Assembly (NCBI GenBank): GCA_973895155.1
Contig: OZ316891.1
Coordinates: 30,132,001 to 30,196,000, forward strand
Length of the DNA: 64,000 bases
From: Marsupella aquatica
Taxonomy: Eukaryota > Marchantiophyta
Reading direction: 5' to 3'
Each line of letters opens with the position of its first letter. Positions within the stretch are counted from its first letter, which is position 1. Shown one piece after another: positions 1 to 9,421 of the stretch. A program made the translations under genes and the position numbers. The notes under the pieces are model-generated. The model was not told the origin of the DNA. It was given only the letters and a program-made list of their open reading frames with translations, and did no database searches.

Positions 1-1830
1 CAGCACCAAAGAGCAGCCGGTCGGAGATTGGGAGGCATCTTAAAAGCGCAAATAGCAATTTGCTTGGTCCCTTCTTACACAAACGCGAGAAAGGTACTTG
101 ATTGATCAATATGGAGGGTCGGAACTCCAGCGAATATGTAACACTGGCAAATCTCCTCAAGAATGGTGAATGTGTTAGAAAGGGATCGACTCGCCTGCGT
201 TTAAAGTCTAGCGCTATGGAGACAGCATGCACAGCGTATCTTCGATCTGCAAAGTCACGCAGAGAGCGCAAAGACTGGTTTCGTTGTGGAGTGCGGCGTC
301 TTTGGAGACTCGTCAGCACCGTTTTTCCAACTTCGTGCCTCCCCGCGCTCCAGCTGTGACACTAATGCAATTGAAAACCCGAATTGGAACTGGGCATTCC
401 AGGTTTTCTTCGTACGTCAATAAACGGTAATTCAACCGGATCTCAAAAGGAAGCTAGTCCTGTTCACAGTGGACGAGAAATTACCGAACTGGAAAGCCCT
501 GTCGACGTTAGAGCGGACAATGTCCAGGAAGCAATCATCCCATGCTGTATATCAATTATCGAAGCTTTATATATAACAGAAGAAGCGCCGAGGGAAGGTT
601 TTCTGCAGCGAAGTTACGCACTCAGCAAGCGCAAGATTCAGAGACTTGAGGGGTACGTTGAATGTATGGAAGCTGGAACTCGCAAATCCTCAACTTGTCA
701 AAAACTTTCAGCGAAAGTATATATATACGTCGTCCTGAAGGAACGCCAACATAAAGTTCTCAGCGAAGTGTTGCACCCAGTAAAGCGAATCCAGGTTGAG
801 AATCTGGAGGGTTTCGATTCAGGGACACAGGAACTCTCAAATGTACTTGGTCGAAAACTTTCCTACAATCCACCCCAAGCATCGGGACCGCATGCATGCA
901 ACACCCGAAGAACCACTGTAGATGAACGGTGTTTGCACATGTGTATATTGTCTCTTTCTTTGTAGTGACAAAAGTCGAGCTTGACCTCAGCGAAAGTAAA
1001 GAGATCTGCTTGCTGCAGGCACTGACGCAAGCTTCTAGTGGGGCTTCTAGCCGTAGAAACAGACTCCAAGGCCTAGCTCTTATTCATCCGGAAACATCAC
1101 AAGAGAGATATTAATTGGTGAGCGGTTTGGCGATGACTTCATCTTGAAGAAAAGCAATTTATTAAGATCGAACAATCATCATGGAAGTTCAAGATAGCTA
1201 CTGGAGACACTGTTTATTGTTTATAGCTTAACAATAAACGTAAGGACATACTAGTATATATGTTTTGGCCGTTACTATATTCGACTCTTGAAAGAGTAAA
1301 GTTTACCTCCGTTCAGCAATGTTCATGGCCGCTTTCAAGGGAGTTGGTCGTATACCCGGTCGTGTAATTTTTATATTTCGAGGTCTTTTGAGATTTAAGT
1401 TGAAACTCCAGTCCTTTGCTCCTAACAATGTAGACATATGGATATGTAGATAATAATCCAAGCTCATCATGAGCGTGTCCTATGGCCGGTACGCCCACAT
1501 TCCGCACTCTTCATTTGTATCTTGCTCAACTTCACTCTCTGAACCGGGGTTGTCTACAGCAAGACTAGTTTCATTCTTATCAAATTTACAATGTTGAATT
1601 CAAGCACTTCATTAGCGTATCGAGTGAGACTTGACGTCCTTTTGCCATTGTTCGATCGATCAATTCCGTTGCTTTAAGCAAGACATTCTGTGTGAACCGG
1701 GGACCATCTTAGTTAAATGTTTGAAGGTCTGGAACTAGTTCAGAAATGGACAAATCGTCTTTTAATTGCAACTTCCATTCAGTGTGTCTCTATCCCAAGA
1801 GTAACTGTATGAAAATCCTCGTGAAGCTCC
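1..1830. other. anonymous DNA, no gene recognised
   Basis: I see no recognisable gene, RNA or repeat here. The longest open frame (384-965, plus strand, 193 codons) has no family motif that I recognise, no signal peptide and no clear splice context. I treat it as a chance frame. Confidence 0.5.
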
Positions 1831-1831
1831 C

Positions 1832-2320
1832 ATGGTCTATATATCAGATCTTGAGAAAATTAAGGCGATGTATTGGGCGAAAGCATGCCTTCCAGTTGGC
1901 TGGCATGTCCACTACCAAGTGACTTATCGTATGACTGCCTCCAATAATCTTGTGAATGGTCTACCCACACTACCCCAAACCTCAAATCCAAAAGTTCTAT
2001 TGAAATTCCTGCTTCCTCATTGATCAATTCGGGATTGGAGAGGTCCTCTTCAATGCCGGTGAAGGCGCATTCCTTCCTCTGGTCAAGTGCAAATGTGTCT
2101 CCTTTGTTTCCACTGGGCCGTTTGGCCAGGTTCATTCGGATCTTTGTGGTCCCACTTATATCCTAATATCTACAAACCTTCATCGACGATTTCTCTTTCT
2201 GACCTCAGTGGATATCTTGTGTCGAACGACTGACAAATTAAGCGTTTCAAATACTTGTTTCCACTCTGTCATTCTTCTGTTTTGTGTCGTCGAACCCATC
2301 AAGGGGGAGAATAGCCACAT
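1832..2320 (+). mobile_element. decayed Copia pre-integrase/integrase fragment
   Basis: Frame-shifted pieces on the plus strand resemble the start of a Copia integrase. A stretch around 1940-1980 reads NLVNGLPTLPQTSNP, like the GAG-pre-integrase region. A piece near 2065-2110 reads HSFLWSSANVSP. After a frame change, 2115-2150 reads GQVHSDLCGPTY, matching the VHSDLxGP motif that opens the integrase core. A polypurine stretch (AAGGGGGAGA) lies near 2300. There is no long frame and no LTR that I can see. It is not a copy of the two Copia elements later in the window, which have VHSDVWGP at this point, so it represents another lineage. Confidence 0.45.
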
Positions 2321-4371
2321 GTGTGGTGAGCTTTAGACATAGGACTCCACATCACAAAAGTATAGTAGACTAAAATGAAGATGGTCATTGTCAATAATCA
2401 AACCCTGTGATAAATAAACATTACCAAAACAAAACAAAAAGGGTTAGCATATCTTAGTTGTTCACCAAACTATATTTTCCTGCAAAGTTAGGTCCACCCA
2501 TATATCCCTCCTCCCTCACTTTCTTGAGCTGAGTGCAATGAAAAATGCAACTTAAGTTAATATTTATACTTAACTAATCATACAAATATAAAATTAAATT
2601 AAAATATATACAAAACTTGCTTCATTAGTTAGAAATTTTCCCTCTGCTCAACATGAAAATTGTAGTTACTTGGGTGTTGAGATTGTAGTCACCTGTCTAA
2701 TTGCCTGCCCCAGGCACTCACTCTCCCCATCAACATGACGGAATGATAACATTTTCACATTTGTTATCATAGCTGCACAGGTGACATAAGACAACAACAC
2801 TTCTTTACCTCACTTGCAATTCTTTTCTCTCCTCAACATGTTTGTGTAACACATCCAGTACAAAGTGTTATCCTGGTGTTATTGCACCAAATGAATGATT
2901 ACATGGCCGGCTGCAACTAGTCACAATGACACTCCTCATTGTCTACCATTGTCTCATTTCAAAAACAAAAATTGTGCCATACAAACCAACAATTCCATGA
3001 TGACAACAAAAACCCTCACTTGAGTGTAATACTATGCCTCATCCTGACATTTTCAAACCACATACTCTTATTGTTGCATCAACAAGAACATGGCCATGCA
3101 TGCATGATTGAAGAGATAATCATGCAACACATGGGCATTGGGCTAGTTGGATATAAATCAGTCCTGATGAATTAAGAATTTGACATATAAAAATAGTAGT
3201 TGCACCCTGGCCTGGGCTCATAGATCAGTCCAAAACAAGGAGGACATTCAACATCCTCTTCATGAATTGCTCACTCTCAATTCACCTTGCAACACATTAG
3301 CTAGACAAAAAGCATGTCAAATGATTGGCCCCCTCCCGTCAAAGCTCTGCCCCAAACTTCATACTTAAAATTGGGCCACTTCTAGCAGAGTGATTTCCAT
3401 AGAGTGTTACTAGCCTCATTGCAATTACACCCCAAATTCAGCAACATAATTATGATGTATTGTGCAATGTGGCAAGCTGGCACCCACTGCAGGTGGAATG
3501 GCTTTTCTATAACATGACAAACCCTATTGTTCTGTTACATCATTGAGTGTTGTTTCTTCTAAATATCTAGCTTGCGGTTGCACTTTGATGTGCAATTATT
3601 ACCACCACCATTGTTACTAGTGAAGAGGTTCCAAGTTTCTTTGGTGAAAGTTTAATGAAAGAAAGGGCAGTGCTTTCAATTGGGGATTATTGAAGTTACT
3701 TGAGCTAAATGTGAAGAGGGCTCCATGGTTGCCATGCACACTAATTTTTTGGGCTGAAAGCTTTATAGAGTGCGGTACTTAAATACCCTGTGTTAGATCT
3801 ATGGCAAGTTATTGCCCTCTAGCATCTAAGGCTTGTTAGTAAGCTGCCCATCCCAATCTCCAATGCGCCTGGCCTAGCCTGCTCCAGCCCAATCAACTTT
3901 GATTTGTGTTTGTCGTTGACTTTGGGTTTGTATTCAATCAACCACCCTTTACTTCTTGTCACCTCTGATCCATCTACGGTATCTTAAGTCATGGTATCAC
4001 TCACAATGTGACAGGTGGATCTAAAAGTGTTTACAAACTGATAAATAAACCTGGAGCTTATAATTTATAATATTAGCTACAAATTGTTTCCAAAATTCAC
4101 CAACTAGACCTAAAAGAAAATGGTGCTCCCATGGACCACAAGGTTGGTCTTTTGAAACCCCTTGGACCACATTCCCCAAAACTTGAGTTTAATTGTGATA
4201 ACTTGATGTTCATAAAATAATTCAAACATTTTTTAATTTTGAGTATGGGCTAGAGGAGCAGGTAAAGCTACACTTCCATCCAAGTGAATTTTTGGCCATT
4301 GTGGTTGAGTTATTCATCACTAGCCCAATACCCGTGCGTTGAGGCTTAAACAACAAGCCATCTTTCGTGCA
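2321..4371. other. AT-rich intergenic DNA
   Basis: I see only short frames with no recognisable motif and no clear repeat structure. It leads directly into the ~20-bp tandem array. Confidence 0.5.
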
Positions 4372-5135
4372 ACAAGCGTCGAGGTGATAAAAGATGTCGA
4401 GGAGAGAAAAGATATGGCTCAGGTGATAAAAAGATGTCAAGGAGAGAAAAAAATTGAGGAGAGAAAAGATGTTGAGGTGAGAAAAGATGTCGAGGTGAGC
4501 AAATGATGTTGAGATGATAAAAGAAGTCGAGGAGAGAAAAAGATGTTGAGGAGAGAAAAGATATCGAGGTGAGAAAAAGATGTCGAGGAGATACAAGAAG
4601 TCGAGGAGAGAAAATATGTTGAGGTGAGAAAAGATGTCGAGGGGAGCAAAAGATGTCGAGATGATAAAAGAAGTCGAGATGATAAAAGAAGTCAAGGAGA
4701 GAAAAAGACATTGAGGAGAGAAAAGATATCGAGGTGAGAAAAAGATGTTGAGATGATAAAGGAAGTCGAGGAGAGAAAAATATGTCAAGAAGAGAAAAGA
4801 TATTGAGGTGAGAAAAAGATGTCGAGCTGATAAAAGAAGTCGAGGAGATAAAATATGTCGAGGTGAACAAAAGATGTTGAGGTGATAAAAGAAATCAGGA
4901 GAGAAAAATATGTTGAGAAGAGAAAAGATATCAAGAAGAGAAAAAATGTAGAGCTACGTGAGAAACATATATATGTCCAGGAGAGAAAAGATTTTGAGAG
5001 AAATAGATGTTGAGATGAGAAAAAAATTGAGGAGAGAAAATATGTCGAGGTGAACAAAAGATGTCAAAGGAGAACAAAAGGTGTTGAGCAAAAAAAAAAT
5101 GTAAAGTAGAGCAAAAGATTTTGAGGTGAGAAAAT
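4372..5135. repeat. degenerate ~20-bp GAGAAAAGATGTCGAGGTGA array
   Basis: About 35 imperfect tandem units close to GAGAAAAGATGTCGAGGTGA fill this block. Variants replace GTCGAGG with GTTGAGG, ATCGAGG or GTCAAGG, and some units carry GATAAAAGAAGTCGAGG. The purine-rich strand gives long low-complexity frames on the complement (runs of FSPRHLFSPQ and the like), which are by-products rather than genes. Related blocks lie at 5976-6338 and 13191-13410, so the array was once larger. Confidence 0.85.
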
Positions 5136-5975
5136 AAATTTGACAATTTTTCCACCCTTACCCGCGGATGGAAGGGGCAAGATGAAGCCTCTCCCTTCTC
5201 TTTTCCCATACATATCCCCCTTAGTTTCCCTTGTCTCTTCCCCTCTTTATTTTGCTTCCCAGACTTTCTTTGGGATGATAAAAGTCCAATTTTGTAAGGC
5301 TATTGGAGTGAAAAACCATAGGTATATTTGTCATAGTTTATGGGTGTGAAACTCTCATTATCTTGGCAAAATATATATACAAATATAAGTATTTGGGGGG
5401 ATAAAAATCCTAAATTATCCCCCTTTCTCCCATTCTTCTCTTTTCCCCACCTTTTTAACATGTCTATATTTGAAATTTTCCCTTATTAAATTATTTTGTT
5501 TTCCTTTTATCTTCTCCCTCCCCCTTTTTTCTAAACCCAGCCATTTTCTCTCCAATATCCCATCATCTCTCATGAACACAATTATCAGTTTTACATTCTA
5601 GTACAACCTATAATCATGGTAGCTTGAAGTACATTTGTCCTTCTTGAAGTTGTACCTGAGTCTTTTCTCTTTGTGCATGTACTCTAATTAAGCAAGTCTA
5701 CGCGAGCCTCTACCATACCAATTAGTGTCAGATAGGAGAGGCAATGTGATAGTGTTGCTTGCATCTAAGAGCGATAAAAAATAATCTTTTAAATGGACAA
5801 TCAGAATTGGATCCCGCTTTTTTTAATTTTTGTGAGCAAACAAAACCCAATAATGGCGGGATAGCATATTACAGAGTTAGATGGAAAGAACCTCACGATG
5901 ACTCATGATTCATAAACTAAATGTCAAGGCAACTCATACTGCTGTAGTGTTGTAGCCCGATGCTTGTGTGTTGCA
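5136..5975. other. spacer between two blocks of the ~20-bp array
   Basis: AT-rich DNA with no recognised gene. It separates the two left-hand blocks of the purine-rich array and contains no copies of its unit. Confidence 0.5.
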
Positions 5976-6338
5976 CAAAAGATTCCAAGGCGGGAAAAGA
6001 TGGCAAGGTGAGGAAAAGAAGTTGAGGTGAGAAAAAGATAATTATCAAGGAGAGAAAAGATGGCAAGGTGAGAACCCAGGTGAGAATAAGATGCAAAGAT
6101 GAGGAAAATATATCAAGGAGAGAATAGATGTCGAGGGTGAGGAAAAAAATGTCTTTGTGAGATAAAGATTCCAAGGTGAGAAAAGATGGCGAGGTGAGGA
6201 AAAGAAGTCGAGGTGAGAAAAAGATATCGAGGAGAGAAAAGATGGCAAGGTGAGAACCCGGGTGAGAAAAGATGCAAAGATGAGGAAAAGATGTCTTGGT
6301 GAGATAAAGATCTCAAGTGAGAAAAAGATGGCGAGAAT
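5976..6338. repeat. ~20-bp array, block left of the Copia-1 insertion
   Basis: Units such as GAGAAAAGATGGCAAGGTGA and GAGGAAAAGAAGTCGAGGTG continue the family seen at 4372-5135. Two sub-blocks (about 6000-6140 and 6180-6330) are near copies of each other, which suggests a higher-order duplication. The block stops exactly at Copia-1; its last five bases (AGAAT) are the target-site duplication. Confidence 0.8.
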
Positions 6339-6671
6339 TGTTAAGGATTGCTCTTAGTCTTGTGACTCATAGGTTACGGCACTTAGGCTAAACCACAGTT
6401 AGGATCTTAGCTAAGGTTAGATTAGTCGTGTGTGACCTTGTATATACCAGGGCTAGTGTAAGCCGCTGGTGGGTGGTGCTTACTCATTGTAACAGAACAC
6501 CAGGAGGAAGAGAGAGAGCATGTGTGTTCGTCTACTCTTGAAGTAAAGCTTGAGTGTTCGTGTGGACGTAGCCTTGGAGAAGAGGTGAACCACGTAGAGA
6601 TTGTGTCGACTACGTGTGCATGGAATGAGTCATGGTTGTATGGTCATTGCGAATGACGTCTTAGTTCAACA
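6339..6671 (+). repeat. Copia-1 5' LTR
   Basis: This 333-bp LTR begins TGTTAAGG and ends TTCAACA. A TATA-like TATATA at 6441-6446 is a plausible Pol II promoter core. Its partner is 12854-13185. The LTR tail (GTGGACGTAGCC, GGTGAACCACGTA, GTGTCGACTA) is shared with Copia-2. Confidence 0.95.
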
Positions 6672-6673
6672 AT

Positions 6674-6685
6674 TGGTATCAGAGC
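6674..6685 (+). other. Copia-1 primer-binding site
   Basis: TGGTATCAGAGC lies two bases inside the 5' LTR. It is the classic plant Copia primer site, complementary to the 3' end of initiator methionine tRNA, from which minus-strand DNA synthesis starts. Confidence 0.95.
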
Positions 6686-7011
6686 AAGCCTGGGAGGTGA
6701 CGTTGAGGTGATCAAAATTTTTGTGACGTGTTGGTGACGGTTTTTCCAGCGGTTAGAGTTGGTGGATTTCACGGAGATCTATCGCATGGAACTTGGAGGT
6801 GTTGGGCTCAACGGATAGATCGGGGCAAGGGCTTTCCGACGGTGCAAAGAAATCTCTGAACTGAGTTCGTGGTGCGGAGGAATTGACGTTTCCGTCGTTC
6901 TGGATTTTTTGTGATTCGTGTTCGACGGTTTTCTTTGACGGTTCTTTTTGGGGGGAACTGAGATCATTTTCCCGACGGTGTGAGCTTTGTGGTGCGCGAG
7001 GCGTCACAACC

Positions 7012-7111
7012 NNNNNNNNNNNNNNNNNNNNNNNNNNNNNNNNNNNNNNNNNNNNNNNNNNNNNNNNNNNNNNNNNNNNNNNNNNNNNNNNNNNNNNNNN
7101 NNNNNNNNNNN
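7012..7111. other. 100-base assembly gap (N)
   Basis: Exactly 100 N bases lie inside the Copia-1 leader. This is a conventional scaffold gap, so the true length is unknown. Frames drawn across it are artefacts. Confidence 0.98.
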
Positions 7112-7628
7112 GTAGATCGGGCAAAGCTGATCATTTCGGTAGCTGGTTTGCTATCGAGGGTGTAGTGAGTGCGATGTACCAAGCAAAAGAGCCGTTCTGA
7201 GTTTCTGACTGGCTGGAGTCTTCTTTTGACTGAAGCGGGGTTTCTAGTCGTTGCATTCGACTCAAAGGAAGAAACGGGAAGTGCAACGGCTCAACGGAGA
7301 GATCGCGGTGCAGTGGTCGTTTTGAGTCCAAGATTGACACTTGACGCGGAGTGAAGGAGTCGTGACGGGAAATTTTTACTCTGCTAGAGTTGCAAACGGT
7401 GCCGGTGCAATTCGGTAACATTTCCCGTCGACAACTAGTCTTTATCTGGTGTAAAGTGATAACGGCAGTGTGAGTAACCCAACAATTTTTATTTTTTATT
7501 TTTTGTGCACATTTTGCCTTAGAATAGGGACTTTTTGGTGGTGTGTATACACACCCTCCCGACCCTTGCACCCCTGTCAATACCCCGTTGGCGACCCCCT
7601 CCTCCTCCTCGCTAATACTCCCATCGCG

Positions 7629-7826
7629 GACGTCCCGGCCGTCCCAGACGTCACGGCCGGCGCGAACGTCGCGGCCATCCCGGACGTCGCAACCGGCGCG
7701 GACGTCGCAGCCGGCACAGACGTCCCGGCCGTCCGGGACATCACGGCCGGCGCGGACGTCCCGGCCATCCCAGACGTCACGGCCGGCGCAGACTTCGCGG
7801 CCGTCCCGGACGTCCTGGTCGTCGCA
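7629..7826 (+). repeat. 18-bp minisatellite, 11 units, each starting at a GACGTC-type site
   Basis: The block is exactly 198 bases, or eleven 18-bp units, nearly all beginning GACGTC (one unit is AACGTC, one GACATC, one GACTTC) followed by CGGCC- or CCGGC-rich sequence. It is much more GC-rich than its surroundings and lies in the noncoding leader of Copia-1. Because 18 is a multiple of three, it produces repetitive open frames on both strands (ADVAA/DVPAV patterns), which I do not treat as genes. GACGTC is the C-box form of the ACGT core bound by plant bZIP factors; an enhancer role is inference. Confidence 0.9.
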
Positions 7827-8518
7827 GCTCCATCCCTGCCCATTTTGACTCGGTTTTTGACTCCCCGACCCCCTGTGCACTGCCTGGCCCGTCACGCCTT
7901 TTTTTAAGACAGTATTTTTGTGTTCTTAAACCCCCTTAGGCCCGGTTTTTTAATCCTTTCCAGGCTCCTTATTGGTTAAGCGGCATCTCGGGCCCGGTGA
8001 CCCACCAAATTAACCGCTTGGACAGGGGGAACGGCCCCCTGTGAGACCTGTTTCACAGTCCAAGGAATATTCCGAAAAAACAGAGAGCTGTTTTTCGGCC
8101 TTTAGTCGAAGATTCCAAGGTCCGAACGGTAACTTTTTCGGATCTTTTTTGGCGGGAACGTAGCCACTGAAGCTAGCAACGCGGTGCACCACTCGATTTC
8201 CATTTCCGACGACGGGTGGTACTTGGATATTTTCTTATTCCCCGAGGTGGTCAAAACGGGAGAGAATTTTTGAGTTTTACCCACCCTGACCGAAATGTGA
8301 AAAAGTTTTTCGTCGGAACTCGGTTTCGATTTCGGATTTCAGCGTTGGCTTGCTAGGTTGGTGGGCTAAGTGGCGGTGACAAGTTTCAAGGTTTTTGGAA
8401 AGTTGCAAAAAATGACATTTTTTCGTGATTTGGATTTGAGTCAACGCGAAGGAAGGAAGGAAAAAGCATATAGGGAGCAACACAGCAATAGCACGTGGAG
8501 AACGTTGGGAGGACAACG

Positions 8519-9421
8519 ATGGCATCCAAGTTTGGAGGTGTCAAGTTTGAGGTGGAAAAATATGATGGGCGCACAGATTATTTGCTATGGGAGAAGCAAG
8601 TTAAGGGAATTCTTCGTGCTATGGGCCTAGATCATCTGCTATCAACTCGGGAGGAGTCTAGCAGTGAGGAGGAGATCCCATTGAGGAAATGGAGGCAAGA
8701 GCAAGTGATTGCTGTGAATGCGGTTATGCTGTATCTGAAGCCGCATATCATTAAGAAGCTGGACGACTACGAGGATTGCGTATCCTTATTCAAGGCCCTC
8801 AGAGAGAAGTACTACCGAGAGGATACCTCAGATCGGTTGTACAAGAAGTCTCTCTTGATGAGCTTGAGACTAAAAGAAGGAGGCAAGCTTCGAGATCACT
8901 TGGATGAATTCGACAGCCTAGCTGTAGATTTGTCAAATTTTGGCAAGGGAGTGGAAGATGAAGATAAGGCATTGCTTCTTCTCAGTTCCTTACCCCCATC
9001 ATATCAAGGTTTGAAGCAGGTTCTCTTGTATAGAGATCTCAAAACCATTTCATATGATGAGGTGGTAAGCTCTTTGTTGTCAGATGATGCACAGAAGAAA
9101 CTGGGTCATGCCCAGACACCATCTTCATCTGGCAGTGCATTGAATGTGAACCGCGGGAGGACTCAACAGCGGATGACTGGTGAAAACAGGTCCTTTTCAC
9201 AAACGTACCCCTCACGGAATAGAGGCAAGGAGAAGGCTCAGTCTAAGTCTAGATCCAGGTCTAGAGAGAAATCTCTAGAAAGGAAACCAATTATATGCTG
9301 GAAATGTAACAAGCCTGGCCACATAAAACGAGACTATCGAGTCAAGCAGACTCATCAACCATCAGCGAACGCAGCCACTGATGTTGATATGATTGACTTG
9401 CTTGATGATGAAATCTTGTGA
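8519..9421 (+). CDS. gag: Copia-1 Gag (nucleocapsid), damaged zinc knuckle
   Basis: About 300 residues. This is the Gag precursor of a Copia element, which packages element RNA in virus-like particles. The N-terminus has the Gag signature KYDGRxDYLLWEKQVKG, followed by helical Gag (LLLLSSLPPSYQGL), an RS/KSR-rich basic stretch and one CCHC zinc knuckle at residues ~260-273. The knuckle reads CWKCNKPGHIKRDY: the fourth ligand is Tyr (TAT at 9335-9337) where Copia-2 has Cys. I start at 8519 because that Met aligns with an internal Met of the Copia-2 Gag; an in-frame ATG at 8495 adds eight residues. The frame ends in UGA and pol follows in the same frame with no gap. Confidence 0.9.
   Translation: MASKFGGVKFEVEKYDGRTDYLLWEKQVKGILRAMGLDHLLSTREESSSEEEIPLRKWRQEQVIAVNAVMLYLKPHIIKKLDDYEDCVSLFKALREKYYREDTSDRLYKKSLLMSLRLKEGGKLRDHLDEFDSLAVDLSNFGKGVEDEDKALLLLSSLPPSYQGLKQVLLYRDLKTISYDEVVSSLLSDDAQKKLGHAQTPSSSGSALNVNRGRTQQRMTGENRSFSQTYPSRNRGKEKAQSKSRSRSREKSLERKPIICWKCNKPGHIKRDYRVKQTHQPSANAATDVDMIDLLDDEIL
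9419..9421 (+). promoter_or_regulatory. in-frame UGA between gag and pol (candidate recoding site)
   Basis: UGA in the context UUG-UGA-AGU separates gag from pol without any frame change. Copia-2 has UUA-UGA-AGC at the same site. Shared position and identity suggest a functional stop that is read through at some rate, setting the Gag to Pol ratio. Readthrough itself is inference. Confidence 0.55.

Noticed and set aside
384-965. 193-codon plus-strand frame
   Set aside because: No recognisable domain, signal or splice support; kept only as a note.
4222-5209. several minus-strand frames of 70-188 codons rich in FSPRHLFSPQ-like words
   Set aside because: They are the complement of the purine-rich ~20-bp array; multiple frames are open at once, which is typical of low-complexity repeats, not a gene.
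6753-7200. frames crossing the N gap in both strands
   Set aside because: Translations run through unknown bases inside noncoding Copia leader.
7470-7907. 145-codon frame with ADVAAIPDV repeats, and its neighbours on both strands
   Set aside because: By-product of the 18-bp minisatellite, whose period is a multiple of three; no start context or homology.
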